Shown: positions 27,452-42,111, counted from the first letter of the stretch. The stretch: 64,000 nt of DNA from Ridgeia piscesae (GCA_025642075.2 JAODUO010000122.1:27501-91500); one strand, 5' to 3'. Made by a program: numbers and translations. The notes: generated by a model from the sequence alone, not told the origin.

Positions 27452-27722
27452 GTTGTTGGTTGACAACAAATATAGCATACTATGCTATGCAAATCTCTAC
27501 GGTCATATCACGTTGAAGAGACGGGTTGTCGTCCAATCGCTGCACACTAGAAACGGCGAGCGCGGTTAGGAGTTGAATAACAGTGACGGTCTGAGAATGA
27601 TATCCGTCTGTAAAATAGTCACTTGTCTACACGAACAGCCCATAAAAATCAACACTTGTCAACTTAGTTGACATAGTGTACTGCACGCGCCTGGCGACAC
27701 CTCGTCGTTGATAAGAATGACA
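27452..27722. repeat. Direct repeat, second copy (partner 26742-27030)
   Basis: Ordered matches to the first copy, offset about 700 bp. Both copies are diverged and non-coding. Confidence 0.75.
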
Positions 27723-28780
27723 CCCACTCAACCAAAGTCTGCTGTCAACACGTGTGCGCACTAGACATCAACCTCGGTGTCGAAGCACCGTCGGACAGAA
27801 TTATTCTATCGACTACTAGTATCGCCATAACCAGATGTGAGTCTACTTTGCAACAGGGGAGACCTCCACTTGGGGCACGCTTTGCCGAAACAAATGCCCA
27901 ACATTATGTAGGCCAATAAACCTAATTCGTTGGACGTCTATTGGTGGACGCGTTCTAAAAATTGCGACGCAGATATAGACACGGCTAAGTTGAATGTGAA
28001 CAGATATCCAGGACTTGTCATCGGTCACGTTCACCTGCGTCATACATAAGAACTGCTATTTTGGTATAGCACAGTCCTTGGTTATTATTAAATATTGTTC
28101 GATTCGTTGATTTTGTGGTGACAACGTGTAGGCCTACTTATATTCGAGGTTGCAAATGTATGAGGGAATATAAACGGTTTCCTCGCACATTGCCTGCACC
28201 TCGGGCGCCCAACTTTCATGGATTGATCAACGAGCCCGTGGATGTAACTTAGCGCTACCGTGTATCGATATGTGTTAAAATAATAATATTTTCTTAAGAT
28301 AAATCAGTTGTTCTGAACGTAAAACATAACATGTAAAACATAACTTAACAATCACATGAAATACCGGCCATGCACCAGGAGCGTAGCAATATGAAGTAGA
28401 CGCTGACTCAGTAATGATTATATTAACGTCAAGTCAACAGTATGGTAATAGGAATATTATAATGACAATTCGGCAACATCACTATTAACTTAGTATCGAT
28501 AGCATGGATTTCACATTCTCCCCGTTCTTCGTTATGTTTAACATACAACGGGTGTTTATGTGACGATGTTGTGCCTTCTCTAACACAACCGCGAAAGGAG
28601 ATGTTTACTAATCATTACAATGACCACATTCCCACTTATTATCTTGTTGAATAGCTTTTGACGGTGTCATTGTTTCTACTTCCATGGGCCCAGTTTGGTT
28701 TCGCTGCAATCATGGTGACCATAACTATATTTCTAGTACAGCGTAATATCCGTGTGGTGCTCTTGTCTCAGGTTGTCGCA

Positions 28781-30437
28781 ATGATGGTCAATATTGTCAT
28801 CCTTCAACTTGTGCTGATTGCCGAGTTTTCTTTCCTCGTTGACGGGAGAGTCTACTACACTGGTGAGTGCGAGCCACAATACCGTTCGTATCGATACTTT
28901 CGCTGATCAAGGTACCAGTGTGCTACGATCAGCAAAGACGCTTTGCTTGAAAGGTACGTGTAATCAATTAGCTCACGTATGCAGATTATTTTCAAAGTTT
29001 AGCATCTAAATGTAGATGGTTGAAATTTGTGGTGCATAAAGGTTGAAAAACCCCAAATTATTGATTGATAAATATTATTCTTATGTGAAGATAATTCATA
29101 AAGTAGTATTAGACATATATTGGGTAGTAGTTTTGGTAAAAGTTTGTTAGTTAACAGTATTTTTGAGCAGACGTTTATTTTTAAATGTTTAAAAGAATGT
29201 TTAATTTTCTGTAATTTTACAAGTCTCATTGTTTATGACAAATTTCATTTTATGTGTTTACAGGTTAGGAAAGTTATGCTCAACGACCTCCATGATACGC
29301 TGACATTCATAGAACCGGAGTAGGTTACTTCCCAGCAAACACATAACGTTCCCGTAACGTTAGCAGAAGGTTATAATTAGGTTATGCAGTAACATTTCCA
29401 TACGGAACGTTAAGGGAACGTAAAGAATATTTTCCAAAACAAAACACGCTAGGAGAACGTTTCCGGCTAACGTTATCGTAATATAGAAATAGCGTTCTGC
29501 TAACGTTCTGGTAACCTGATTTTGTTAGCTGGGTTAATATAATAATATTACAGTTAGTTATTGTAACATGTTGTCTTTATAAGATACACATCCACTCTGC
29601 CGTCACAGTAAGATTCTCAACAAGCGGGCATCTTGCATTCCATATATTATTATAAGCAGTGCAGCCAGCAGATCTAAGACAAAAACATTACTTGTTTTGG
29701 TATAAACAAACATCATGTTATAAAATCGCAATTATGTATCAAACTAACTGCTATGTAGTGATATTTGAATGGATTTAGGTCAGGCTGGATTCCACGCAGA
29801 TATGCTCGTCACTGTGCAGCATTGAGGGGGCTACGAACTGTGCGCAGCCTCTCGAACGACTATGCTGCCCTGCTCTCTGCATGTCCTGGTGTGAGATACC
29901 AAACTGTTTTTATTTATTACAGTGAAACATTTGGTTTTAAAATATATTATAAGTTTTCACTTGAGCACATGGCGCGCTGAAAGAGTCATATTATGCCACC
30001 TGAAAGTTTCCTGGCCAGCCTACTGAAATAGTCGGTCATTGGCTGTTAATGTTACGCAACTGTAAGTTCCAAATGTCTTTGTACTTATATATATTTATAT
30101 ATTTCAGCGAACAAATGTTTCACCTAAATACTGAAACATTCAGTTATCTATTTCTGCTTGTGCGCATGTGAATTTTGTACCAACCAAATATCTTCGGTGA
30201 CAAAGACCAAATATTTCAATGACAAAATGTTTTGTTAACACAGTTCACTGTGCTTTATTTGTTCTATAGCTTCCTTCTTTTAAAATAACTTTTGTTTTTA
30301 TGCATTGCTCATAGAAGAGGGCATATATTTATTAATTTATTGCCGACATATTTCACATTTTAGGTTGCGACAACACTGCTCATCCAAACAAAGCAGGCAT
30401 GCGAGACCACAAGGCAAATAGCCTTGTACACAACTGA
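28781..30437 (+). CDS. Possible small secreted protein, two exons (weak)
   Basis: An exon-1-like frame starts at 28781 (MMVNIVILQLVLIAEFSF, hydrophobic) and reaches an excellent donor GGTGAGT after 28862 in phase 1, like the signal exons of genes A, B and D. A phase-compatible exon follows acceptor CACATTTTAG at 30364 and reads about 24 residues to a stop at 30435-30437, with one cysteine. The frame is also open upstream to 28658. The second exon lies in the 1.2-kb sequence unique to the right inverted arm. Neither part resembles a known domain. Confidence 0.2.
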
Positions 30438-31495
30438 AACATTGTATCTGCTACCTGACCATTTAAGGACATTATTATCTTTGTAATACAATAATTAGAC
30501 TAACTTATCTAATTATACATAGATATGTGTATTTACAAGATATGGCAGTTGTTGATTAGTTTAAATCAGTGCAGTATGTATTACTAGCACCTGGATTGTG
30601 GTGCTTATAAGGTGAAAGGATCAATGTATGCCTACTAAATGTCCTATCGCTACAGTGCTACACCAGCCAGACGATCCTCTCGGGCGGTAAGTCGCTTGTA
30701 GACGAGGCGAAACACAAGAGTCAGGTGACAAATGTGGTTTTACCGCATCCCATTGGACCGGCTACAATACATGTAAAAGAATGCTTCAACGATGTGTCCA
30801 TCTGGCGAATGACGTGAGCGAAGTGCGTAAACCACTTTTTTTCTTCAGCATTCATCACGAACCTCAGTCGAGCCTGTTTCGACTAGTGACGAATAACCGA
30901 GGATCTAGGGTAGTGCGATTTGACGGCAAATACCCGATCCTAGATAGGATACTTTCGGGTAAATAGTTTCCGGAAATGGGACACGTCTATTTGCGAATTA
31001 CATTATTTCATTCCGACGTGGGTGGCAATCACAGTAATTCATACTAACAATGATTACGGTCGTTGAGTTATTATGGTGACATTATCTAAAGGGTGATTCA
31101 CTAATTCGGCTACCTCCGTGTAAATAAACTCCGCTTCCTCCTGGTTAAACCTTTTTCATGATTGCGACATCTCAACTGCAATTGAGCAGTTCCCAAACAA
31201 CGCCGGCCGAGTCGTGTTCAGTATGCTGCATTATGACAAAAACGTTATTTCCCGTGAATGTTGTTCGTTGATATTTGCACACGCACACTCGCACCTACAC
31301 TGACCCGCATAATAGACGCGCGCGCAGTTTAGTGTTGCCTTAGGTCATTTCCAAGAACCCTTCCCCGCCATCATAAATTTGGATGATCGTGCTTTTAAAC
31401 GTGCCTTGTTTACATTATCATTAGACATCGACAACTCGCCACCGCTATTATTCTACAGCGGATGAAAATTTGTCTGGGAAAGTTGTCAACTCTGT
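28998..31495. repeat. Right arm of the large imperfect inverted repeat
   Basis: Reverse complement of 25345-26712. It contains about 1.2 kb (about 30095-31270) with no counterpart in the left arm. The short frames seen in both arms (25940-25686 minus and 29765-29980 plus) encode the same hydrophilic peptide with indels and look like non-coding sequence kept in both copies. Confidence 0.88.
29331..29533. mobile_element. 203-bp TIR element (MITE-like), right-arm copy
   Basis: Bounded by CCCAGCAAACA and TGTTAGCTGGG; the reverse complement of 26170-26366 with scattered substitutions. Confidence 0.6.
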
Positions 31496-31499
31496 GTTT

Positions 31500-32656
31500 C
31501 GTGTGCCTTTTATCGCGGTTGTTATGTAATTTACATCGTCATAGTTTGGACTTTCTGATAAGGATGCCTAAATTCGTGGATTAGCGGGTTAGTGATTGCT
31601 ATTAACCGTATTTTGGCAGTTGATTGCAATACATCTTCGCCACGATAATTGAGACACTGGTACATAATTTCGCAGATTATCGGGTCAGTGATTTGCCTAG
31701 CCAATCTCCATTAAGCGTAATTTGGCAGGTGATTAGGATCAAGCTCTCACACACACACACACACACACGGTAATTGGGATTTGGGTGTTTAATTTAGCGG
31801 TTCACCCTGAAACACAAGCAGGGGGGCCAGTACTGTTCAAGGATCGGTGGAATGTGACGTCATGGCTGGCAAAAACAACATCGGGGGACAATCGCAATCT
31901 CTCCTCCCACAGTCCACCTGCTTCCTCCCGTGTCCAATCGCTTCCTTGGTCCATTGGCCTCAGGTCTGTTGATGTGGTAAAAGTAACAAGGACAGTTGTT
32001 TAACTTGTGTGTGTACTTTATATGGGTTTCTATCTGGGTGAAACGTTTTAAACAACGGTGAGACATTTAACCAATAGTGCGCCATTCTTCGAGGAACAAA
32101 ATGTATGTTAATAACCTACAAGAGCATAGCGTTCTGATAACAATAACTTGTCAACGGTTGTGCGGACCCATGTGACAGTTGGAGACAACTCATTTGCGGT
32201 CACAGCAGCGACCTTGTGGAACGCTTTGCCTGATGACATTAAAACGTCTGTTTCTCTGGCAACTTTCAAGGTAGCCTAGAGACTCGTTTATTTCGACTCT
32301 CTTTTCTCGCAGCATCGCTTAATTTCTGTATTACTTTACTAATTTATATATTTATCGTTTAAAAAATATATCAGAAAATATTCGTCTTATTCTAGTTACA
32401 TTTTTTTTATCTAAGACTATTATTTTAATTATTTCATTACTGCATTTATGTGTATTCTGCTAATACGTATTTATATTTTAGGATTATTCCAATTGATTTT
32501 AATGCATTATTAATTACCACGCGCCACGAACAATAATTAGATGTGGTGCTATAAGAAATAAAATATTATAATAATATTATTATATGATCTGCAGCGCAGT
32601 GTTCAGTCTTCAGTGCTAACCAAAGAAAATGTATAGTTAATCCATTTACACATACA
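31500..32656. other. Intergenic stretch, nothing recognised
   Basis: A short (CA)n tract at 31748-31768 and AT-rich sequence from 32330. No supported gene. Confidence 0.5.
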
Positions 32657-32664
32657 CCAACGGG

Positions 32665-34072
<1,408 letters not shown>

Positions 34073-34408
34073 CCAACGGGCAAGCTAACTTTACTTGTGT
34101 ATTTCAGTGCTTGTGTACGGAGCGATAAATAGTCTTCGCCTGGTGTCATATGTGCCTTTGGCATTGTGAAAATAAATTACAATGGCTAAGGTTTCCTGTT
34201 TCCATGGATGAAATTCTAAATAAATTCCTGTCGATAAATAATAAAGTTTGTCTTTGCTAGTGTGTATATGTTGAGCTTTTTTTAATTATACCTGACTTAT
34301 AATCTTTATAAATAAAGGTATTTCCTGCAAGAAATGCATTGACATCATTACATGTGTCATTTAGGAAATAATACGTAAAGCCAAAATATTTTATAAAACA
34401 GATATTCG

Positions 34409-34735
<327 letters not shown>

Positions 34736-34739
34736 AGCA

Positions 34740-35930
34740 AAGTGCATATGTGTTTACAAATTTGCATCTAAATTACCTGCATGCTAATTATTTACCATTG
34801 TGCGTTGTGTCCCAACCTCAATTGTTTCATACAGCTTTCACAGAAAACTAGCTGTGAATTTACAAATTCAGTTAAATATCAATTAGTAGAGGAAACCGGG
34901 GTAAAACGGGATAATATGGGAAATCGCTATATGCAAAGAATATTGCTGCCACAAAGCGTATTTTCGCTTCCAACTAGCGTATTGGGATCTGCTGACTACT
35001 ACACAAACCAATTGGTATGCAATATTCTTCGCGCGGATTGAAACAATAGTTAGTAATCCTTAGCTTTGACCCCTTGCTAAGTTGTTTGTTTGACGATCCA
35101 TCTAAGTTTGCTAAGTATCAACTTGTCATATTTCAACTTCGAATGTCGCGAGGACGTAGTATTAGTTTATGAGTGTTTCGGCGTATAATAGTTTTTCGTG
35201 AGAGTGAGCGATAATTAATGTAGCACAGTTTGATTAAACCGTGCTTATTCAGGGCAAAATGGGATATACTAATGCGGGCAAAATGGGATCAACAATTGTG
35301 CTTGTTATGCCGTCTTGTTTTTGTATTTTTCATTGAAAAAACATTAAAAATGCAATTTACTTTGATAATATGCCTTTTTCAGTAGATCGCTTAATTTAAC
35401 TAGTAGCTCACTAAGTTACATAAAGATGTGATGTCTATGGATTACATAATTATACGGGAATAGTAATCCGCCCAAGGTACGGCAGTCAAATTCACAAAGA
35501 AGTATGACATTTTGCTTATACGACCTTACCATATCGCATATCTTGGCTATTCTTATTGTAGTTTACTAGTTCTAATATATCAGTTACTTAAAATAACTAT
35601 TCTGAATATGTAGGACCACGTCACATTAGCGAATGACACAACAAAATATGCATCCCATATTTCCCGGATCAAAATTCCATTTTACCCGTATATGCGGGTA
35701 AAATGGGAATTTTGCGGGTAAAACTAGATAGTCCGTTTTTATCAAAACATTATGATGTCAACAAAAACAATACCATGCACAGTTGTGTTTTGGTGTGTTT
35801 GGCCGATACACAACAAACTGTTACCCTAATGCGCACGATGTGGGTGCGACGAACAGCGGAACGTTAACTCTCCCATATTGCCCGGGTTTCCTCTAATACA
35901 TTTGCAATTTCACCCTACATTTTACATTTG
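34740..35930. other. Non-coding stretch with repeated GGGTAAAATGGGA-type motifs
   Basis: No supported gene. Related motifs occur near 34899 (GGGGTAAAACGGGA), 35253 and 35276 (GGGCAAAATGGGA) and 35694 (GCGGGTAAAATGGGA), with an opposite-strand form near 35672 (ATTTTACCCG). Confidence 0.5.
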
Positions 35931-36207
35931 CAATGTATGGGTGAATTTGCATACCTTCAAATATTTGCATTGCACTTATAGTTCAAGTAGTTCATGGCAC
36001 CTTGATACAAGGTTCATGCTTCACCTGAACCAGAGCTGTGAAGTTCAAGTGTCACTTTGCCGTCAGATTCACCGAGTCGTTTCATATCAGTTACGAATCG
36101 TAATTCTACTAGTCACATCGTGCAATGATGTAAATAAAACGAAACAAGGCATACTCACGCAAACATTCAGAAACAAAATGACTGCTTCAATATTTTCTGC
36201 TTACTTG

Positions 36208-38604
36208 TGAACTTCTGCAGAACGTTCTTACAGGTTCTTACAGGTTCTTACAGATCCTTTTCTGGCGAATATTAGGCATTCCTGCCTCTTGTGCCAGCGC
36301 TGTCTTGTGCATTGTTTTGAGACTGTGCGCGTGCGTCTAAAGGTGACACAGTCCATAGTAGAGGTGGTGCGGTAAAATCATTTTTATAGGATCATTTTTT
36401 CATAGTTTATCAATTCTTATTTCAAATGATTGGACTGATGGAGCATCTACCACAGACTGTGGGCGTGGCAGACTATGCCATACATCAGTAGATCGGTATA
36501 TAAATGAATTTTTTCGGATGTTTAATCGGCATCTTTCTTTCAATATATTTTTAGGTTGTGCCCTCTCGTTATTGAATCATTTTCCCTTAACGTAAAACAA
36601 TTTGATGTAACAGAAGAATCATATTTCCCAGTTAATATTTTGTAAATTTCTATCATGTCTCCCCTAAGACGACGGTGTGAGAGAATTGGTAGGTTTAATC
36701 TGTTTAGGCGTTCTTTATAATCAAGTTCTTTATATCCATGAATTAATTTAGTTGCTCGACGCCGAAAATTGCTATAATGCTGTTATATGCTTCATTAAGT
36801 ATGGACTCCATACCTGGTTTGCATACTCGATATGTGGTCGGATAGGAGACTAAAAAACGTAGAAAAACACTTGTCATCTAGATATTCAAAAGTGCGTCGA
36901 ATTATCCCCAACATAGAATCGGGTTTAATATTTTTTCTGACATATGTGCCTCAAAGTTAAGTGATGAATCAAACGTTACTTCAATATCCTTGACTGTTTC
37001 TTTTTTATTAATTGTTTTCTGATCTTTACCCATTGTGTATCCATCATTTCTTATGGAGGAACGTCCAATTCTCATGTTGCAACATTTATCAGGATGAAAT
37101 GTCAATAGTGATGTTTCTTTTTGTAGGTTGTTGCAGTTCTCTTCATTATAAATAGGGTTAAAAAGTTTCATATCAGCCGCAAATAAGAAAATATGAGAGT
37201 CTTTTATAACGTTAGGTAAATCGTTTATGAAGATAACAAAAAGAAGAGGGCCGATCACGGATCCTTGTGGGATTTCACTTACCACCTCCTGCCAGTTAGA
37301 AAATATGTTGTTAATTCGTACTCTTTGTTTTCTATGTGCAAGTAGATCTATAATCCAGTTAATTATGTTACCCTTTATTCCATAGCTCTGGATTTTATTT
37401 AATAAGTTTAGCATTTAGTCAAATGCTTTCATAAAATCACAATATATTACATCAATGCAGTCTCCTTTAAAAGCTGGAGTACTGTTGAACAGCCCTTTAT
37501 AAAACCAAACAGGTTTTTATTCAATAGCTCATTTTCTTTCATATGTACAGTGGTGGTGTCTCTAATTATTTCTTCCATTATCTTACCCACTACACTTGTT
37601 ATACTGACTTGTCGGGAATTTTGTGGTAATGTTTTACTTCCTTTCTTATGAATTGGAGATATGTTTGCCTGTTTCCATTCTATGGGTAGTTTCCCTGTTG
37701 TTAGAGATGTGTTAAATATAGTTGATAGGGGAATACTGATGCAGTCTGCTAATTCGTTTCTGACCCTAGGGTGAACGCAATCAGGTCCAGGTGATTTAAA
37801 TGTTTTTAGTTTTTTTTAGTTTCGATTCCACTATTGATAGGTTGATAGTACGCGTTGTCACTGTATAATAACATCTCATAGGTTCCTCAGGAGTATTCTA
37901 TTGTGGTTCTCTTGTAAATACCGAAGAGACATAATCAGCCAACAGCTCTGTTTTTTCAAAGTCTGAGTTTGTTAATTCATCTTTCAACTCATTTTTTATT
38001 AAGTTGGGTATACCCGTTCTTGTCTTCATTTGTACCTGGCCGTATTGCCAGAATTTCGTACGATTTTCTTTTATTTGGCTAATGATACTTTTTTCATATA
38101 TTTCTGTGCCTTTCTTGTTAGCCTCCTAACCTGATTGCGCAATCTACAATATTCCTGGCAAGCTTGGACATTTCTAGTTAGAAGATATTTCTTCCACAGT
38201 CAATTGTTTCTTCTGATTTTAGCTCGTATTTTTACATTTAGTGGTTTTTTGGTTCTTTCTGACATCACCTTCTTAGGTATACACCGTTCTACTGCTTCTC
38301 TGATTTTCACAGTAAAGATGTCCCATTGGGTTTGCACATCTCCCTCATGATTAGACAATTCCGAATCCCAATCAATGCTTAACAAGTCCTCCATTTTGGG
38401 GTAGTCCCCTTATCATATTTATATACAGTTTTTCTGATCGGCTCATGTATTGGTGTGCAGTTAAGAATCACCTTGATTATAGACACTTTTTCCTAGTGCT
38501 GAGGCTGTTTCAATTAACACAATTTCGGAATCTTCACTGGTCAAGGTCAAGACGTGATGGCTCTGTTGTCCCTCTACCTCTAGTGGGTTCAGAACGTGAT
38601 CCAG
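36208..38604 (-). mobile_element. Dead LINE (CR1/Jockey-like) inserted in duplication unit 1
   Basis: Minus strand. The reverse-transcriptase core is readable between about 37414 and 36902: HRKQRVRIN, IPQGSVIGPLLFVIFINDLP and FAADMK in place of the catalytic FADDTK. Upstream remnants include FGFIKGCSTVLQLLKE (about 37520-37470). Downstream, out-of-frame remnants of RPHIEYANQVWSPY and LSHRRLRGDM types lie at about 36840-36650. The 3' end has tandem GTAAGAACCT units (about 36226-36251). Unit 2 shows the uninterrupted site (TTCTGCTTGCTTCTGGCTTG at about 41143), which fixes the insertion limits to within a few bases. The copy is 5'-truncated and full of stops. Confidence 0.88.
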
Positions 38605-39187
38605 GCTTGTACAGAACAAGTTGACCTTTGCTCAAGCCCACTCCTAATGCAAGCGAAAGGTCAAACGAGCTCCTTTGTGAATTATTACATGTCACCCGAC
38701 ATGGCAACATGAGGTATTCCTAGACATATGTCTAAATATAAATGCGTTAAGACTTCAAGTAGCGCAGCATACAGGCTTAAAGCACTTTACACCTGTTCAA
38801 TAGGACTCCATCTCGACTTGTGTGGGAAGCATCTATACACTACACAGACAAAAAAGTGAGAAAGGTTCGTGATCACATCTCTAAACTGCGGCTACTATGT
38901 TGGAACAATACAGTTGGAACTAATATTCATATGGCTTCTGATATTCGATGGCGCCATCTTTGGATTTTCAAATAGCGACGTTTACATATCTACTGAGGAA
39001 AAAATTGTATTATTTTAGTTTATGATAATAATGATTGTATTATGTGAACATAATTTATATCATTGATTGGTAGCTCATGCATGTAAAAAAGGGATATGCA
39101 ACATAAGCAACATCGACGATGTCTGGTATGTGTAGTAACATCTTGACAGCTAGTGTACGTAATGGAATGGTTTTAGCGTTCATTCGG

Positions 39188-39222
<35 letters not shown>

Positions 39223-39282
39223 TTCGTTCGTTGATTTCAAGACAGGTAATGTGCCATTGTGTGCTGTGTTTTCAGATTTTAA

Positions 39283-40106
39283 ATGGACCGACTTCTTGTC
39301 TCTGGTGTGTTACTCATTATCACCGGATACTGTACGGCGTTCTTCTATGAAGTTGACAGTAAGTGTTGTCTTCTATTATTTTAACACACGCACGCGCACG
39401 CGCACGCGCACACACACACAAACATACACACAAACACTTACATACGCGCAGATACACGTGTACACATCACACACATACATACACATACATGCATCACACA
39501 CATCACACACATCACACACATCACACACATCACACACATCACACACATCACACACATCACACACATCACACACATCACACACATCACACACATCACACAC
39601 ATCACACACATCACACACATCACACACATCACACACATCACACACATCACATCACACCGCACACCGCACACACACGCGCACGCGCACGCGCACGCGCACG
39701 CACACGCACACGCGCACGCGCACGCGCACGAGCACACGCACACGCACACGCACACGCACACGCACACGCACACGCACACGCACACGCACACGCACACGCA
39801 CACGCACACGCACACGCACACGCACACGCACACGCACACGCACGCACACGCACACGCACACGAGCACGAGCACGAGCACGAGCACGAACGCACGCACGCA
39901 CACTCATGCACCATACAAATGTTTTAGAGATCTTAACTGTTGTTATTTTGACAGCCGACTTAGTGTCGTGCAAAGAGAGGTGTTCGAACACGTTCGATCA
40001 ATGCCTGGAGCATTGCAAAGGCGATGAAGTCGGCCTTGTCGTGGTCCGTCTCTGCCGGTACGGGTACTACAAGTGTCTCGAGCGCTGTAAACGAACCTTC
40101 CCGTGA
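39283..40106 (+). CDS. Gene F: small secreted cysteine-rich peptide, two exons
   Basis: Exons are 39283-39358 and 39955-40106, 75 residues. Exon 1 encodes a signal peptide (MDRLLVSGVLLIITGYCTA, cleavage likely before FF) and ends in phase 1 at AGTAAGT. Exon 2 follows TTTTGACAG. The mature part has seven cysteines as C-x3-C-x6-C-x3-C-x12-C-x6-C-x3-C. The C-x3-C pairs suggest two disulfide-linked helices, a layout seen in several small extracellular peptides; the family is not recognised and no activity is implied. An odd cysteine number may mean dimerisation. The intron is a long CA/CATCACACA/CACACG array. Gene G in the next tandem unit is its paralog. The 3' flank carries TGACGTCA soon after the stop; the AATAAA found in gene G is missing here because of a deletion. 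Confidence 0.8.
39380..39905. repeat. (CACG)n, (CATCACACA)n and (CACACG)n array in the intron of gene F
   Basis: (CACGCG)n and (CA)n to 39470, about eighteen CATCACACA nonamers from 39492 to about 39645, then (CACACG)n to 39900. The histidine/threonine frames through it are artefacts. Confidence 0.95.
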
Positions 40107-40210
40107 TTATGACGTCAGTGGAGAGAACAATCGAATTCGCTGTCAACGCGTCATGTAGATAATGTACAACATCTAACGAAGAGCAAACTAAAACTGTAAC
40201 ATAAGACATA

Positions 40211-40572
40211 AGATTGATGTGATGTGATGTGATGTGATGTGATGTGATGTGATGTCATATCATATCATATCATATCATATCATATCATATCATATCATAT
40301 CATATCATATCATATCATATCATATCACATCACATCACATCACATCACATCACACCACACACACACACCACACCACACCACACCCCCACACCACACACAT
40401 CACATCACACACACACACACACCACACCACACCACATCACATCACATCACATCACATCACATCACACCACATCACACCACACCACATCACACCACACCAC
40501 ATCACATCACATCACATCACATCACATCACATCACATCACACCACACCATATCACATCACATCATATCACTT
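40211..40572. repeat. Pentanucleotide array (TGATG)n, (CATAT)n, (CACAT)n
   Basis: Follows gene F. (TGATG) units switch to (CATAT)n at 40255 and to (CACAT)/(CACAC) mixtures from 40325. It occupies the position of the (GCGAT)n array of unit 2. Confidence 0.95.
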
Positions 40573-40715
40573 GATCACTTGAACCCCTGTCCAAGCCATC
40601 TAGGAGTATATCCGGGATCCCGCTGGTTTGGTTGTACGAACAGTTGACACGCAAGAAGGTCAACTGTTTTGACTGGCTGGCGTATCTCTGCTGGATATCT
40701 GAAGCTATTCGAAAA

Positions 40716-40721
40716 AATAAA
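40716..40721 (+). terminator. First AATAAA downstream of gene F
   Basis: The next polyadenylation hexamer after gene F, about 610 bp past its stop and beyond the pentanucleotide array. Whether it is used is unknown. Confidence 0.25.
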
Positions 40722-41737
40722 ACGTATTTCTTTAAAACCATATTTCTTCTCGGACTGTTACGATTAGTCTCGTCAGTGTTCGGTGCCTGTCAACGTTGGT
40801 ACCTCACTATATCCGCTCACGCCCTGTAATTGTACAGAACTGAGGGCGGAGGTTGGAGAAAAGGAAATCTTTAAGAAGAAACTGGTGGGTGAATTTGCAT
40901 ACCTTCAAATATTTGCATTGCACTTATAGTTCAAGTAGTTCATGGCACCTTGATACAAGGTTCATGCTTCACCTGAACCAGAGCTGTGAAGTTCAAGTGT
41001 CACTTTGCCGTCAGATTCACCGAGTCGTTTCATATCAGTTACGAAGCGTAATTCTACTAGTCACATCGTGTAATGATGTAAAAAGAAACGAAACAATGGA
41101 TACTCACGCAAACATTCAGAAACAAAATGACAGCTACAATATGTTCTGCTTGCTTCTGGCTTGTACAGAACAAGTTGACCTTTGCTCAAGTCCACTCCTA
41201 ATGCTAGCGAAAGGTCAAACGAGCTCCTTTAGTGAATTATTAAATGTCACCCGACATGCCAACATGAGGTCATCCTGACACAATGTCTAGACATAAATGC
41301 GTTGAGACGTCAGGTAGGCTTAAGGGACTTTACACCTGTTCAATTGAACTTCATCTCGACGTGTGTGGGAAGCATCTATACACAGACAAAGAAGTGCGAA
41401 AGGTTTGTGATCACATCTTTAAACTGCGGCTACTATGTTGGAACAATAAAGTTGGAACAAATATTCATATGGCTTCTGATATTCGATGGCGCCATCTTTG
41501 GTTGATTTTCAAACAGCGACGTTTACATATCTACTGACAATTTCTGTTAATTATTTTTTAGTGTATGATAATAATGATTGTATTATGTGAACATCATTGA
41601 TATCATTGATTGGTAGCTCATGCATGTAAAAAAGGGATATGCAACATAAACAATATCGACGATGTCTGGTATGTGTAGTAACATCTTGACAGCTAATGTA
41701 CGTAATGGAATAGTTTTAGCGTTCATTCGGGCGTTCG

Positions 41738-41777
<40 letters not shown>

Positions 41778-41829
41778 TTCGTGCGTATGTTGATTTCAAG
41801 ACAGGTAATGTGCCATTTTCAGATTTTAA

Positions 41830-42111
41830 ATGGATCGATTTCTTATCTTTGGTGTCTTACTCATTATCACCGGATACTGTACGGCGTTCTTCTTTGACGT
41901 TGAAAGTAAGTGTTGTATTCTATTATTTTCACACACGCGCGCGCGCGCGCACGCGCACGCACGCACATACACACAAACACTTCCACACGCGCAGATACAC
42001 GTGTACACATCACACACATCGCATACGCACACCGCACACACACGCGCACGTACGCACGCACAAGCACGCACACACACACACACGCGCGCGCGCACGCACG
42101 CACGCACGCAC

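Larger units (their letters stand above)
35938..40884. repeat. Tandem duplication unit 1 (with gene F and a LINE insertion)
   Basis: Begins GGGTGAATTTGCATACC and ends AAGAAGAAACTGGT. The same start and end recur in unit 2 (40885-43443). Unit 1 is about 2.4 kb longer, which is the length of the LINE at 36208-38604. Unit 1 also lacks about 450 bp present in unit 2 downstream of the peptide gene. Confidence 0.9.

Noticed and set aside
25686..29980. Shared short frame in the two inverted arms (NGFR[PS]GWIPR...)
   Set aside because: The copies differ by frame-changing indels and have no domain or splice support; the similarity is explained by the DNA duplication.
35878..36210. 110-codon plus-strand frame repeated at 40853-41278
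   Set aside because: Both belong to the duplicated unit start; the frame is not preserved between copies at its ends and shows no domain.
39119..40027. 302-codon frame running through gene F and its intron
   Set aside because: It reads through the CA/CACACG array and uses the wrong frame for the cysteine-rich exon; the spliced two-exon model has matching sites in both paralogs.
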